64,000 nucleotides of DNA. It comes from Auriscalpium vulgare. Taxonomy: Eukaryota; Basidiomycota; Agaricomycetes; Russulales; Auriscalpiaceae. Location of the stretch: the NCBI GenBank assembly GCA_019915015.1, contig JAHBBC010000009.1:1116001-1180000 (forward strand), given 5' to 3'. Below, in pieces: positions 36,381-46,518 of the stretch. Made by a program: the position numbers and the translations under genes. Each line of letters opens with the position of its first letter. The first letter of the stretch is position 1. Below the pieces are notes generated by a model. The model worked only from the letters and a program-made list of their open reading frames with translations, was not told the DNA's origin and searched no databases.

Positions 36381-37279
36381 GAGGAATCAACGAGTTGAAA
36401 GAACTATGGCCCACCTCTGCCTCCGTGCGAATTTTTCTTATTCCACTCACCGGCTGTAGTGTCTGTAACGGTTATTGTTGAAGTGGACGCGCTCATCTGG
36501 AGGAATAGGGCAGGATAATATGCAGGAGGGCGGCCGATCATTGGTGTGCAGTCCAAGCGCCGTATGCGGCGGAAAGTGCCGAGACCCGGTGGCCGACGCG
36601 CGGCTCGAGCCGAGCGCGGAGTCGACTCAACCATCAACTTGATCCTAACTTCAAGCTCTCTCAGGATCATCCTCGACAGTCTAGACCATTTTTATGTCAA
36701 TAATACTTGTCGGTACTTGTCTGCGACTCATGGTGCCACCCCACGACCGCCATAGATGGCCTTACCAAGTACCAACGAACAAGGCTTGTCCACGTCTGTT
36801 TTCTGGCGGACTTTCACCGCTGGTTCGATACCTGCCAGAATCCCTTCAATCAAGGCTCCGCGTTAAGCGTGGCAGGGACCGGCCGCTCTAAGTGCTATGT
36901 CAACGGACTTGTTGCTTGCGTTTGTTATTGCTGCTTCCCGAAGGCGTGTGGCACGAGAAAAGCGAGGTGCGTTTCTTGTTCACAAGCGTCATCCACCGGT
37001 CCAACTTACTGTAAGCTTTTGTCTGCTCCAACACGGAGATGGCAGCAGGCTGCTCAGTGATGATACAACGTAAAGGTAATGGGTATAGTCATGCGCGAGC
37101 GTCTTCTGACAGATGGGATCGCAACTTCTCTATCAAAATAATCCAGTAGTACTCACGAGACGACAGGTATACGACTCTCAGTATACGGTCTAATCACAGT
37201 CTTCCGCAGAATCAAAGCTGGCGCTCCCTATATCATCCTGCGTCGCTCCTGTCCCTCTATCCCAGATCCCGTACTCACT
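36381..37279. other. intergenic
   Basis: No gene recognised. Contains the likely 5' end of YW-tail copy A and the upstream region of the truncated P450. Confidence 0.35.
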
Positions 37280-38951
37280 ATGCCCATCATCTCGTGGACA
37301 ACCCTCGATCTCATCGTTCTTGCAGGCACCCTTATTGTACTCCGCACCATCCACGAGCGACGCCGTCGACGTGGCCTTTCATACCCGCCTGGCCCGCCAC
37401 AGCTCCCTTTCGTCGGCAACTTGACCACTGTATCGTCGAAGGCGAAGGAGGGGATATGGATGACATACCACAGACTCGGGAAGCCTTACGGTGAGCGAAT
37501 AATTGCCCCTCACACCAGCTGGTCCCATCTTACGACGACTTGTGCAGGGGATCTCTACTCGCTATGCATCCTTGGACAACGAATTATCATTCTACCGACA
37601 CGCAAGGCCGTCACAGACCTTATGGAGCGCCGTGCTGCAATCTACTCACACCGAATCTATCCAACGATCATGGACATGTAAGTGCTTAAGCTCATCCCAC
37701 CATGGGTGATCCTCAACGGAGACTGTGCACTGGCAGGGCCAACTTCGACTGGGCTTTGTCCGCCATCCAGCCCGACGAGCACTGGCGCATCGGGCGGCGG
37801 AGCCTCGACCGCTCACTGCGCCCGAGCGCGATTGTACAGCACCAACCAATGCAGGTGGCCAAGACATGCGAGTTCCTCGCCCTTCTGCGGGACGAACCGC
37901 ATAGATTTCGGAATCACATTCAGCAGTACGTCCTGCCGTGATCCTGCACCCGTATAAGCATTCTGACTCGGGCCCTGCGGCGGCTCAGTCTGACGGGAGC
38001 GATGACTATGTCCCTCGCGTATGGGTACGAGGTAAGGCGGTATGACGACGCCCACCTAAAGAATGCGCGGTCGGCCCTCGATATTGCCACGAAGGCCGCG
38101 CTGCCTGGCGCCCTGCTTGTTAATGACTTCCCGTTCTGTGAGCAGCGCACTGCTCCGTCATCAACAGAGCTGACATGCAATCCACTTCTTCCAGTGCGCC
38201 ATATTCCCGCGTGGGTGCCGTGGCTCAGCTATCAACCCTTCGCGCTTGTGGCATACGAGATTGGGCAGGCGAGCATACGAGGGCCGTGGAAGTACGTCCA
38301 GCAGGAGTTGGTGCGGCGTTTTTCCAAGTTAGTTCTGACTTAAATTATTTACGTCGTTACTGTTCTCTCAGGAGAAGGGAACGGCGCGCCCATCCTTAGC
38401 TCTGGACGAGCTGCTGGAGCATCATCCTTTCAAGTCCGAAGAAGAGGAATACGTGATTATGGGTGCGCTGGGTACCGTATTTGCAGGTACGATACTATCA
38501 TCAAGCCTCTTCGATGACTGACCAACCGCGCTTGACTTGGATCACAAGCTGGCTCTGACACAGTAGGTTTCCGACTCTCAACTGATATGTGAAGGACCTT
38601 CGTCTTCAGCTCATCATGCAGACGACGTCCATCCTCGAGTCTTTCTTTCTGATGCTGGCACTATACCCGGATATCCAAGCGCGTGCGCAGGCCGAGATCG
38701 ACTCCGTCACCGCTGGCGAGCGGCTGCCGACATTCGCAGACCGTCCAGCGTTACATTATATCAACGCGATGGTGAAGGAACTCGTGCGGTGGAGGCCGGT
38801 CACGCCGATAGGTGAGGAATCTCAATCCGAAGAGGGGTATATGCTAACGCTAGTCCGGTAAGGCGCACCGCATGCATTATATACTCGACGAGCCTTAGTG
38901 TGTTTCCTCCTGCTCAACCTACCCTCACAATGGCGCAGGAGAGAGCCATGA
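37280..38951 (+). pseudogene. cytochrome P450, truncated before the haem-binding loop
   Basis: Starts MPIISWTTLDLIVLAGTLIV (membrane anchor), then the hinge YPPGPPQLPFVGNL. Exons joined by GT..AG introns give DLYSLCILGQRIIILPTRKA, ANFDWALSAIQPDEHWRIGR, LTGAMTMSLAYGYEVRRYDD and PFLRHIPAWVPWLSYQPF. The I-helix reads AGSDT and the K-helix ExxR is ELVRWRP. After TPIG the frame decays: GAPHALYT, then unrelated residues and a stop at 38951. No FxxGxRxCxG haem loop is intact; a possible remnant is SSGPSDARGAYLSSL at about 38990-39035. Without the haem cysteine it cannot be a working P450. The pattern resembles basidiomycete families related to CYP64/CYP5144, but I do not assign a number. Confidence 0.75.
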
Positions 38952-39139
38952 TACATTATCTATCCATAGTTAGTACCTCTTGTACATTTTCGTCGGGACC
39001 GTCCGACGCCCGTGGCGCATACCTATCCTCCTTGCGAAGCCCGTCCCCAGCAACGCGTACCGGTAAAACCGACCTACGCCGTTCACTCATTCAGGTTGCT
39101 AGCTACGGCTGTGCGGACAAGGGTTGAATGGGACACTCT

Positions 39140-39905
39140 GGAAGCACGCGAATATAGAGAAAAAGCGACAGGAACACAGAAGCTGATATTTGCAAGAGCG
39201 TGACAGCGCCGACCTATGATACATATACAGGCTCGCAAAACGATGTTGACGGTGGTGGTGCAGGCGAACGACGCACTGCAGACAAAGTCTTAGTATCCCA
39301 TCGGGAATGTAAGAATGCGAGCCACACACCTGTGAGCAGATCGCGCGCGCGCTCGTCACGCAGGCCAATTAAGGCCAATACCAGCGGAATGGCTCGTCCG
39401 TCCCAAACTCCCGCTGCACAACCTCAATCACCTCCTTCTCGTCCTTCTCGCTATACCGCTTGGCGTCCATACTGTGGTTGGAGTACAGAGTGATCACCAC
39501 TTTGCCGCACTCGAGCGTGTAGCATGTTTCTGCTGCCAGGACAGCGCCGCTCCAATCCTCCAGATACTCTATAACCTCCAAGATGCAGTCCATCCAGACA
39601 TAGGGAAACGGTGCAGAGTCTTCAAGCGGACAGCGAAGTCGACAATCTGCTCATGCGTCACTGCGAGGCCAAAATACAGCGTCGGGGCATCTGGGTGATC
39701 CTGTACGTGGTAGCGTGCTGGAAGTTGATCGAAAGGGGTCTTGTGCGCATTGCGCAAGGCGCGGGCCTGGAAAGTGGGGCGTTTTGCGTCAGACGCGCAA
39801 GACATGAAAGGGTTGCCTACTCACCTCCCAGCGCGCTGCGATGTCCGCGGCTTCAGACTCGGAGTCTGATTCATCTAGGGATGGTAGCGCGCGCACACTG
39901 AGCAT
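39140..39905 (-). repeat. segmental duplication unit, copy 1 (with 40505-41265)
   Basis: Includes YW-tail copy B and its 3' flank. The flank shares stretches such as gcgtgacag, gatacatataca-like sequence, ggtgcaggc.aacgacgc and gagccacacacctg with 40505-40740. Confidence 0.7.
39369..39905 (-). pseudogene. small YW-tail family protein, copy B (frameshifted)
   Basis: Exon 1 starts MLSVRALPSLDESDSESEAA (ATG at 39905). A ~58-nt intron joins it to ARALRNAHKTPFDQLPARYH, then APTLYFGLAVTHEQIVDFAV. Relative to copy C, seven bases are missing after FAVR, so the reading frame breaks near 39620. In the other frame it continues PYVWMDCILEVIEYLEDWSG, LYSNHSMDAKRYSEKDEKEV and GTDEPFRWYWP. Probably dead, or a sequence error; otherwise like copy C. 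Confidence 0.6.
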
Positions 39906-39991
39906 GCTTGATGCCTAGGAATTAGGTGGAAAGATCGGGGGAGGATGGAGGTCAAGTCATGGTTTAAATCGAGCGGAACGAACAATGGGCC

Positions 39992-40038
39992 GTTCGGCAG
40001 ATCGACTATCATCTGTCAAAGTCAGCTACGGAGACTAC
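39992..40038 (+). repeat. dispersed repeat, inverted relative to 63487-63535
   Basis: agatcgactatcat then caaagtcagctacggagact occurs here and, reverse-complemented with a short insertion, near 63487-63535. Confidence 0.7.
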
Positions 40039-40504
40039 TGTTGGCGGTACTGCAAACCGGTACGTTTGCGTCAGTGGGAGGCATGAGAAGTTGGCAACTC
40101 ACATCCCGACGCGCTGCCTTTGCTCGTAGTGTGAAATCGCCGTCAGGGCCGAGTTCGAATATGCCTGGCGGCTCCCGTGGAGTGAAAATGTTGGATGTTG
40201 AACTTGAACGATGAGTGATTGGGGGCGAGCGCCGAGCGGACGAGGTGCGAAAGGAGCGCGGCTTCTCGCCGAAAGCTCTGGAACTCAAGCGACGAGTCTT
40301 CGGAACAATGCAGCACTCCCACCCAGCAGCTTGACTCGTCCGCGTCTGGCTGACACCTGACGGCCATCGATAACAGAACCATGGATAGCCAGGCCATGTG
40401 TTGCGGGACAATGGATGCCCTCTGCACTTGCACTGCGCCTCTTCCAGCCCCTCGCAAGTTAGCAGTGACCTGCAGTGATACAGGAAATTGACATACGGGT
40501 GGAA

Positions 40505-41265
40505 AGATGGACCGTGGAAGCACGCGACACGTCGAGAAGTGCAAGAGAAATACAGAAAGCGACAATTGCAAAGCGTGACAGGGCGGAGGTATGATACAGA
40601 TATAGAAAGCAAAACGGTGTCGACGGTGCTGGTGCAGGCAAACGACGCGCTGCAAACGAAGGATTTAGTATCCTACCGAGAATGCGAGGATTCAAGCCAC
40701 ACACCTGCGAACCCATCGCGCGCACGCTCTTCACGCAGGCCAATACCATCGGAATGGCTCGTCCGTCCCAAACTCTTGCTGCACGATCTCAATCACCTCC
40801 CTCTCATCCTTCTCAGTGTACCGCTCTTCCTCCATCGTGTAATTGGAATAGAGGCAGATGACCAATCTGTCGAAGTCAACTGCATAGCATAGTTCTGTCC
40901 CCATGTCACCGCGAGTTTTGTCTCTGAGGTAGTCCAGGACGTCCCCCGCGCATCGTAGCCACGCATATGGAGGAGGTGAGGGGTCGTCGATGAGGTTGTG
41001 GCGGACAGCGAAGTCGACGAATTCCACGTGCGTCACCTCGAGGCCGAAGAACAGCTTGGGGGCTTTGGGGTTGCGCTGTACGTTGTATGCATCTGGAAGC
41101 TGATCGAAAGGTGTTTTATGCGCATTGCGCACGGCACGGGCCTGGAAGGTGGTTTGCGTCAGGCGCCAGCGTGAAAAGTTGACTACTCACCTCCCGGCGC
41201 GCGGCCAGGAAGTCAGCTTCAGAGCCTGGTGCATAAAGAGCTGGCGGCGCGCGCAATCTGAGCAT
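40505..41265 (-). repeat. segmental duplication unit, copy 2 (with 39140-39905)
   Basis: Second copy of the unit at 39140-39905, containing the intact YW-tail gene copy C. Confidence 0.7.
40731..41265 (-). CDS. small uncharacterised protein, YW-tail family, copy C
   Basis: Two exons, 41265-41191 and 41141-40731, split by a 49-nt GT..AG intron (GTGAGT..CCAG); 161 residues, frame exact. It reads MLRLRAPPALYAPGSEADFL, then TPFDQLPDAYNVQRNPKAPK, LFFGLEVTHVEFVDFAVRHN and LDYLRDKTRGD. The most conserved end is LYSNYTMEEERYTEKDERE, then FGTDEPFRWYWPA. No signal peptide, membrane span or known motif. Soluble, charged alpha/beta composition. The two frameshifted relatives (35.8 kb, 39.4 kb) make this the only intact member of the local cluster. 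Function unknown. Confidence 0.65.
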
Positions 41266-41680
41266 GTCGGGTGATTGAGCTGGCCAGGCGGACGATGGTG
41301 GACTGAATCAAGATGCCGCGCGCGTGCGCATTTATATACGGTCGTCGCGCGACTCGTCGGTTTGCATAAATTACGTGCCAGGACACCACGCGCCACCAAG
41401 AACCAGGTGCGCAGAACAGAACAATGCAATGCAATCCTATCCAATCTTATCCTATCCTATACTCGACTCGTCATGCCACTGAGTGAAGCGGAGTCGTCGG
41501 GACCGGCACGGATTTTCCCGGTCGGAACGTTCAACGACCAAACGTTCAACAATATCCTACCCTGTCGACGACTCCCTGGTTTCGTCGTGGCGTTACAGAC
41601 TCATGGTGCTTGTGCCAGTGTACGCGCTCAGTCGATATGCTCAAGAGTATATGATTAGTTGTCGCGCTACTTGGAGGGAC
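41266..41680. other. upstream region of YW-tail copy C
   Basis: Promoter-like DNA with tatatacg near 41333 on the side upstream of the minus-strand gene, and a short ccaatcctat/cctatcctat tandem run at ~41435-41460. No gene. Confidence 0.4.
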
Positions 41681-41880
41681 TTCAGTTGGGCGGATACATC
41701 CGGGCGGGATATATCCCGCGACAGATAAATCTGTCGCGGTTTATAACCGCCCGCACAAACAGCAGGCTGGCACGCGGCACGCATATATCGGGTATCGCGC
41801 ACGCTGCAAAGTTATCCGTGTTGTACGACACCACATGGATATCGGTGTGGGGTGCCGCCACACTTTTGATGTAAAATTTA

Positions 41881-41955
41881 GGTCACGCCGGGATCCGAAC
41901 TAACAGTAACCCGAACTCAGGACAAGTACAAGTTACCACTACACTATTAGGCTTT
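41881..41955 (-). other. degenerate tRNA-like segment (pol III A/B-box-like), left
   Basis: On the minus strand, tagtgtagtggtaac (A-box-like) is followed ~35 nt later by gttcggatccc (B-box-like). The acceptor ends do not pair, so it is not a working tRNA; a SINE-like or tRNA-derived relic is likely. Confidence 0.35.
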
Positions 41956-42373
41956 TGCTCACAAAGCTGTGATAGAGCTTTGTTCTCCTCTACACTCCCT
42001 GCACCTTGGGTTATACATTTCACATCTTCCCTTACTTTTCCACTATGTCCCCCACCTGTCAGTATTAATGGCTGCTCATACTCGGATGTTGTATCATTTC
42101 TAGCGAGGGTTCATTACCAATTTCCCCTGCGAAATATGACATATAGCTGGCTCTGACTAAGCCGAGTCTCGACTTCGTCAAATTTGACCATGCTCGCGCC
42201 GCCCGCAATGAATTGTACTGCCCCGAGCCGCCTCGCACCGATTACGCCATGTATCATCGCCACCACTCACTATTTTCATTCATTGCATTGTCAGATTCGG
42301 CCTCACTCACTGTCGCGCCAGGATGTATTATATGCATTGGAAAAGCCGTGCTAGTGTTAGCCCTGTCGCGTGA

Positions 42374-42470
42374 TTCACTCTGTATGTCCTCTTGGTCAAG
42401 AGGTATGCATGGCTGGTTGATGATTATTGTTGTTGCCGAGGAGTCTATTGGTTCGAATCCCGTTAGTGAA
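42374..42470 (+). other. tRNA-like segment (pol III A/B-box-like), right
   Basis: A-box-like tggtcaagagg at 42393-42403 and perfect B-box ggttcgaatcc at 42450-42460. The ends ttcactc (42374-42380) and tagtgaa (42464-42470) pair at 6 of 7 positions. At 97 nt, with extra bases before the A box, it does not fold as a normal tRNA. It points outward in mirror image to the left segment. Confidence 0.35.
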
Positions 42471-42668
42471 ATATTTTTGACATCAACAGCGATATCTGTG
42501 CGGACACAGCGATATTTATGTGTGCATCGGCACGGATATCTGAGTGGGCTGTGTGTATAATACATGGCCACAGTTCATACTACATGTGTTTCCACTCGCG
42601 GTGATGCCCCGCAACAGATGTATCCGTCGCGGGATATATCCCGCCCAGTTATATCTGTGCAACTGAAC

Positions 42669-43319
42669 ATATTGCTACTTCTGGCTGTCAAACTACTGGG
42701 CCATAGCACCGGCGCATCGCTGATCTTGCTTACAGGTGCTATACGATCGGCGCCTCGCTGCACTTGGATAACGACCGCTCCGCGAGGCATTGAAGTCTGA
42801 ACTCGCCCGAATACCGGCGAATACTACCTTCGCGCCTAGTAGAGGCGGGAGCGGCGGCGCCAGTTGCTGTGCGAGGGCGGTCAGCCATTGAGCTTTGCCG
42901 GTCTCTTGACTCAGCCTGGACTCAGCCTATATTCCAACGTCCCAGTTGGGCCCGCCGTCAGCCTCCAACCAACAGCTGGCGTGCAAATGTGGTCGTGTTT
43001 GTGCCCCACCGTGAAAGGCATAAATGCTCGCCGCCGTCGCCCACTTTGCCCCCCATCGGCTCTCCCTCTCCCCCCATCTTCCCCCTACTCTCCTCTGCCC
43101 CACTCGCACGCCCGCGCTCGCACTCTTGCCTGGTGCATGTCCTCGCCTACGCTGTGGTCCTCCGCCCTGCTCGCGTCCATGTCGCCTGCCGTCGGGCTGT
43201 ACGCAAGCCGCTCGTCGCCGTCGGTCGGCGTCAGCCTCGGCGAGTTGCTTCGTTGCCATCGAGGTGCATACCTGTCTCAGATGAGTGTCCTCATCGTCGA
43301 GTCGCAGATGTCGCCATCG
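42669..43319. other. no gene recognised
   Basis: GC-rich DNA with long but unconvincing frames. Around 42695-42720 a fragment (catagcaccggcgc) is an inverted copy of the end of the 196-bp repeat unit found at 43320-44060. Confidence 0.4.
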
Positions 43320-44060
43320 CCGAGTCGCAGAATATGTACTGATTTAGACGTTGGTCTAGGGCCACGCGGGGGAGGGGTGGCGGAGGGCGGCGGAGGGCGG
43401 GCACGAGGGGTTGGTGGGGTTGAACAGAGGATGACGGCGACGGCGCAGGGCGCGGGGAGGCGGGGTGCGGGAGCGAGGCGCCGGTGCTATGTCCGAAGAA
43501 AGATAAGTGCATCCTCATCGCGTCGCAACGGATACTGATTTAGTCCGACGGGCCAGGGCCATGCGGGGGAGGGGTCGAGGGAGGGCGGCGGAGGGCGGGC
43601 ACGAGGGGTTGGTGGGGTTGAACAGAGGGCGACGGCGACGGCGAAGGGCGCGGGGAGGGGGCGGGTGCGAGGCGCGGGTGCTGAGTCCGAAGAAAGATAA
43701 GTCGCATCCTCATCACGTCGCAGACCGGATACTGATCTAGTGCGTCGTTCCAGGGCCGCGCGGGGGAGGGGTGGCGGAGGGCGGCGGAGGGCGGGCACGA
43801 GGGGTTGGTGGGTGTGAACAGAGGGCGGCGGCGACGGCGAAGGGCGCGGGGAGGCGGGGGGCGTGCGAGGTGCCAGGCCAGTGCTATGTCCGAAGAAAGA
43901 TGAGTGCATCCTCATCACGTCGCAGACTGCATACTGATTGAGTGCACCAGTCTAGGGCCATGCGAGGGAGGGGTGGAGGGAGGGACGGGGGGAAGGGCGG
44001 CGGAAGGAGGGTCCGAGGGGTCGGTGGGGTGTGAAGGACGGGCGGGCGGGGGGAGGGGAA
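43320..44060 (+). repeat. tandem repeat, ~196-bp unit, about 3.7 copies
   Basis: actgattta/actgatcta landmarks recur at 43338, 43534, 43730 and 43932. Each is followed by ccagggcc, a G-rich stretch (gggggaggggt, ggcggagggcgg), ggggttggtgggg, and tatgtccgaagaaagat then gcatcctcatc. Copies differ by small indels; the last is truncated. The long proline-rich frames here on the minus strand are by-products of the G-rich strand. Confidence 0.85.
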
Positions 44061-46160
44061 ATGCGTAGGTAGCTTAGGAGACCTTGTCGTAGGATACGAA
44101 TACCAAAGGTTTATGGGGTAGGCCCCCAATTCGCCCTTGAGGCAGTTTCAGTTTTCAGAGTGCAGTATCCTGTCCAATATTGCGCCACGCATTCGCTGAA
44201 TTTGAATTGAACGGATAAGCGTGCGTCGAAAGGCGACAAGGAGTCTGGCCCAGCTAGGTATACCGCAACTGGGAGGAGCACATCGTTAGTATGCTATGGG
44301 GATCCAGTATCTCATGCACGGACTCAACGAGACGAGGCTGCGTTCCTGCTGCGGGAGCGCGCTGGACATCCTATCCTCTTTCTGCAGACCAGCAGCGAAA
44401 TCGACATTCAGCTGCGTCCCGGGGCCCGCCATTCGGCTGGAAAGACGGCGCTGCTGGGTCGTCGCGCGGACGTAAGAAGGCACGCGCAGCCGCGGACGCG
44501 GTGCAATGCCGTCTTGGACGCGCCGTCGATGGCACCTTTGCGGCGGGCTCGCCGGGGTGAGGAGCACGGGTGGCGCGTGCAGCGGCTCTCGGGCGTCGGT
44601 GGGTGTCCGTGCAGGGTTGCGAGATGATGCGAGTCAAGGTACTGTACTTAGAAATATGTTAGCCGTCCAACAGCTGCTGAGATGAGCAGGCACACAGGCG
44701 GCCCCGTGCGTCGCGACTCGTGTCCACACTGTAGAGTCGGAGAGCCGAGTCAGCGTTCGCACGCGGGGATCCGTCAGCCGAGCGAGACGCACTCGGCTTG
44801 CCCGCGCCCGTGTCAGACGGTCCACAGACCCCGCACGGATGTCCACATACATCCCTCCCCACACCGCGCACATCCGACGGGTCGCGGAGGACACAGAGCC
44901 GCCTGTCTGCGGCTTCCGAATCCCGCGCTGCGAGGCATCGTAGAGGCTTGTCTTGAGTGTTCAACAGGGGTTCGCAGCTTGGCGTTACTTGTGTGACATG
45001 AGATCGCGTTCAACGATGTTGCGCCATACGTTCGCTGGATTCGAAAACGGAGTGGGAGCGCGCGTTACGGGGTGCATCCGTGCTGCGGGGGCGCGCTGCA
45101 TATCCGAGCCGAGCCTTGTCGCCCTCTTTCTGCCGACCCAAGCCGAGCCGCGCCATCGACACTCAGCTGCGTGCGCTGTGCCGGAGGACTCCTGCTGTCG
45201 AGACGCCTGCGAGGTGTCGCAGAGATGTGTCTTGGGTGTCCGATGGGAGTGCGCATGCACACGAGATAGTCCTCTTCTGCGCATCGTCACGCATCACGGG
45301 ACACGCGATCCTCCGCAGAGCCTTGCGCGCAGAGGCCCGGCTGGCCGGACGCCAGACGTGCGCGGCTGGGATTCTGGCGCGCTGGCGGTCACTGCTCTCG
45401 GAGACGGACGCCAGATCTATGCGTCCGTACGAGCGGAGATATCCTCGCTGCGTGTGCCGCGTCGAAATACACGGTCCGCGTCGCGCCCCGACAAACAGCC
45501 TTTCTTGCGCAGTGCGGGGTCGTTCGGAGACTTGGGCGTCGCTGCGATGATATGCAGTGCAAGCAATTAGTGTACATAGCAGCCTGCAGCCATGGACAAT
45601 CACGCACGTTGAGCACCGGAGGCTCCTCCGCGACCGTCATGTCTCGGAGTAATTGCAAGGCTGGCGGTACGATCCGCACAAAGGCCTTTGGGAAGGCATG
45701 AGTGCGAGTAACGCGTCGCGCGGGGCAGCCGCCATGGCAGTAGGAGCTGGAGGAGGAAAACGCAAGCTGTCGCGCCGTCGGCCATTTCTGACGAGACGGA
45801 GGAGAGACGGAGCAGTAAGCCTAGATGGATGGGCTGGGCGGGATTCATGAGTGGACGAACTCACTAGATTGCGTCGCCCACACGCACTGCAGATGCAGTG
45901 ATACGGTACCCGCTCGGATGCCTGGGTGTTCACGTTCATGAGAGGCCAGACAGCGTCCGAATGGCAAACGAAGATGGCATGGGCGGACGTCCGGGAGGCG
46001 GCTGATCACTGTGCGAGGCGGGGCAGCAGACGTACAATTACGCCCAGTCCTGTCCGGGGCTTCAGCTTCATGATGCACGACGGAGCCAGCCTACAGAGGC
46101 CTACAGCGAGCGTCGAGTTCGCCTATCGCGTTCCCACGGCACACCACAGACACAGCGGAG
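44061..46160. other. gene-poor region with degenerate internal duplication
   Basis: Segments at about 44180-44530 and 44995-45190 resemble each other (gcgccacgcattcgctg / gcgccatacgttcgctgg; cagctgcgtcc / cagctgcgtgc; ctgctgcgggagcgcgctg / gtgctgcgggggcgcgctg). No frame with family resemblance. It runs up to the left target duplication of the LTR element. Confidence 0.45.
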
Positions 46161-46394
46161 TGTAACGGTTGTAGCTTACTCACCCGTCCCACTCATTTTC
46201 GACCCCGTTCTCCGACTTTTGCAGCTCCGTAGTACCGCTACTCCGCTACTATAAAGTCTCGTTCTCTCTTGTATTTACGACAGGCTTCCCTTTCTCCAAT
46301 ACAGAGTCCCCATCCCGGTTCTCTCTTGCGTGAATCTCGAAGCTTCCCTCTCCTTGTGTTGCAACATACGCGTTCCCACGCCCGTTGCCTCACA
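46161..46394 (+). repeat. 5' LTR
   Basis: 234 bp, TG..CA ends. Contains a TATA-like ctataaag about 110 bp from the left end. Identical by eye to the 3' LTR. Confidence 0.95.
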
Positions 46395-46518
46395 TATTTT
46401 GAACCCCTCGCGACTCTTTATCTCTCTCTCTCCACTTCTCCCTCTGGCGACTACGACGGCCTGATCACCCGCTCTTATCGCCACCGTACCTCTCCCCTAC
46501 AACTCACCAACTATCGAT

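Larger units (their letters stand above)
41681..42668. mobile_element. ~1 kb foldback/MITE-like element with long imperfect terminal inverted repeats
   Basis: The left end (ttcagttgggcggatacatc, then gggcgggatatatcccgcga, cagataaatctgtcgcgg) matches the reverse complement of the right end (ttcagttgcacagatata, then gggcgggatatatcccgcga, cggatacatctgttgcgg) over about 70 bp with scattered mismatches. Each end also contains internal palindromes such as gggatatatccc. No transposase frame inside. I could not find a convincing target-site duplication, so class is uncertain. Confidence 0.6.

Noticed and set aside
42374..42470. Functional tRNA gene
   Set aside because: The A box is displaced, length is 97 nt, and the anticodon arm is not convincing; kept only as tRNA-like.
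43291..44129. Proline-rich minus-strand proteins
   Set aside because: Produced by the G-rich 196-bp tandem repeat; no independent coding evidence.
46395..46412. Primer binding site matching a tRNA 3' end
   Set aside because: No TGG-initial complement of a known tRNA end right after the left LTR; self-priming or an internal tRNA site cannot be judged by eye.
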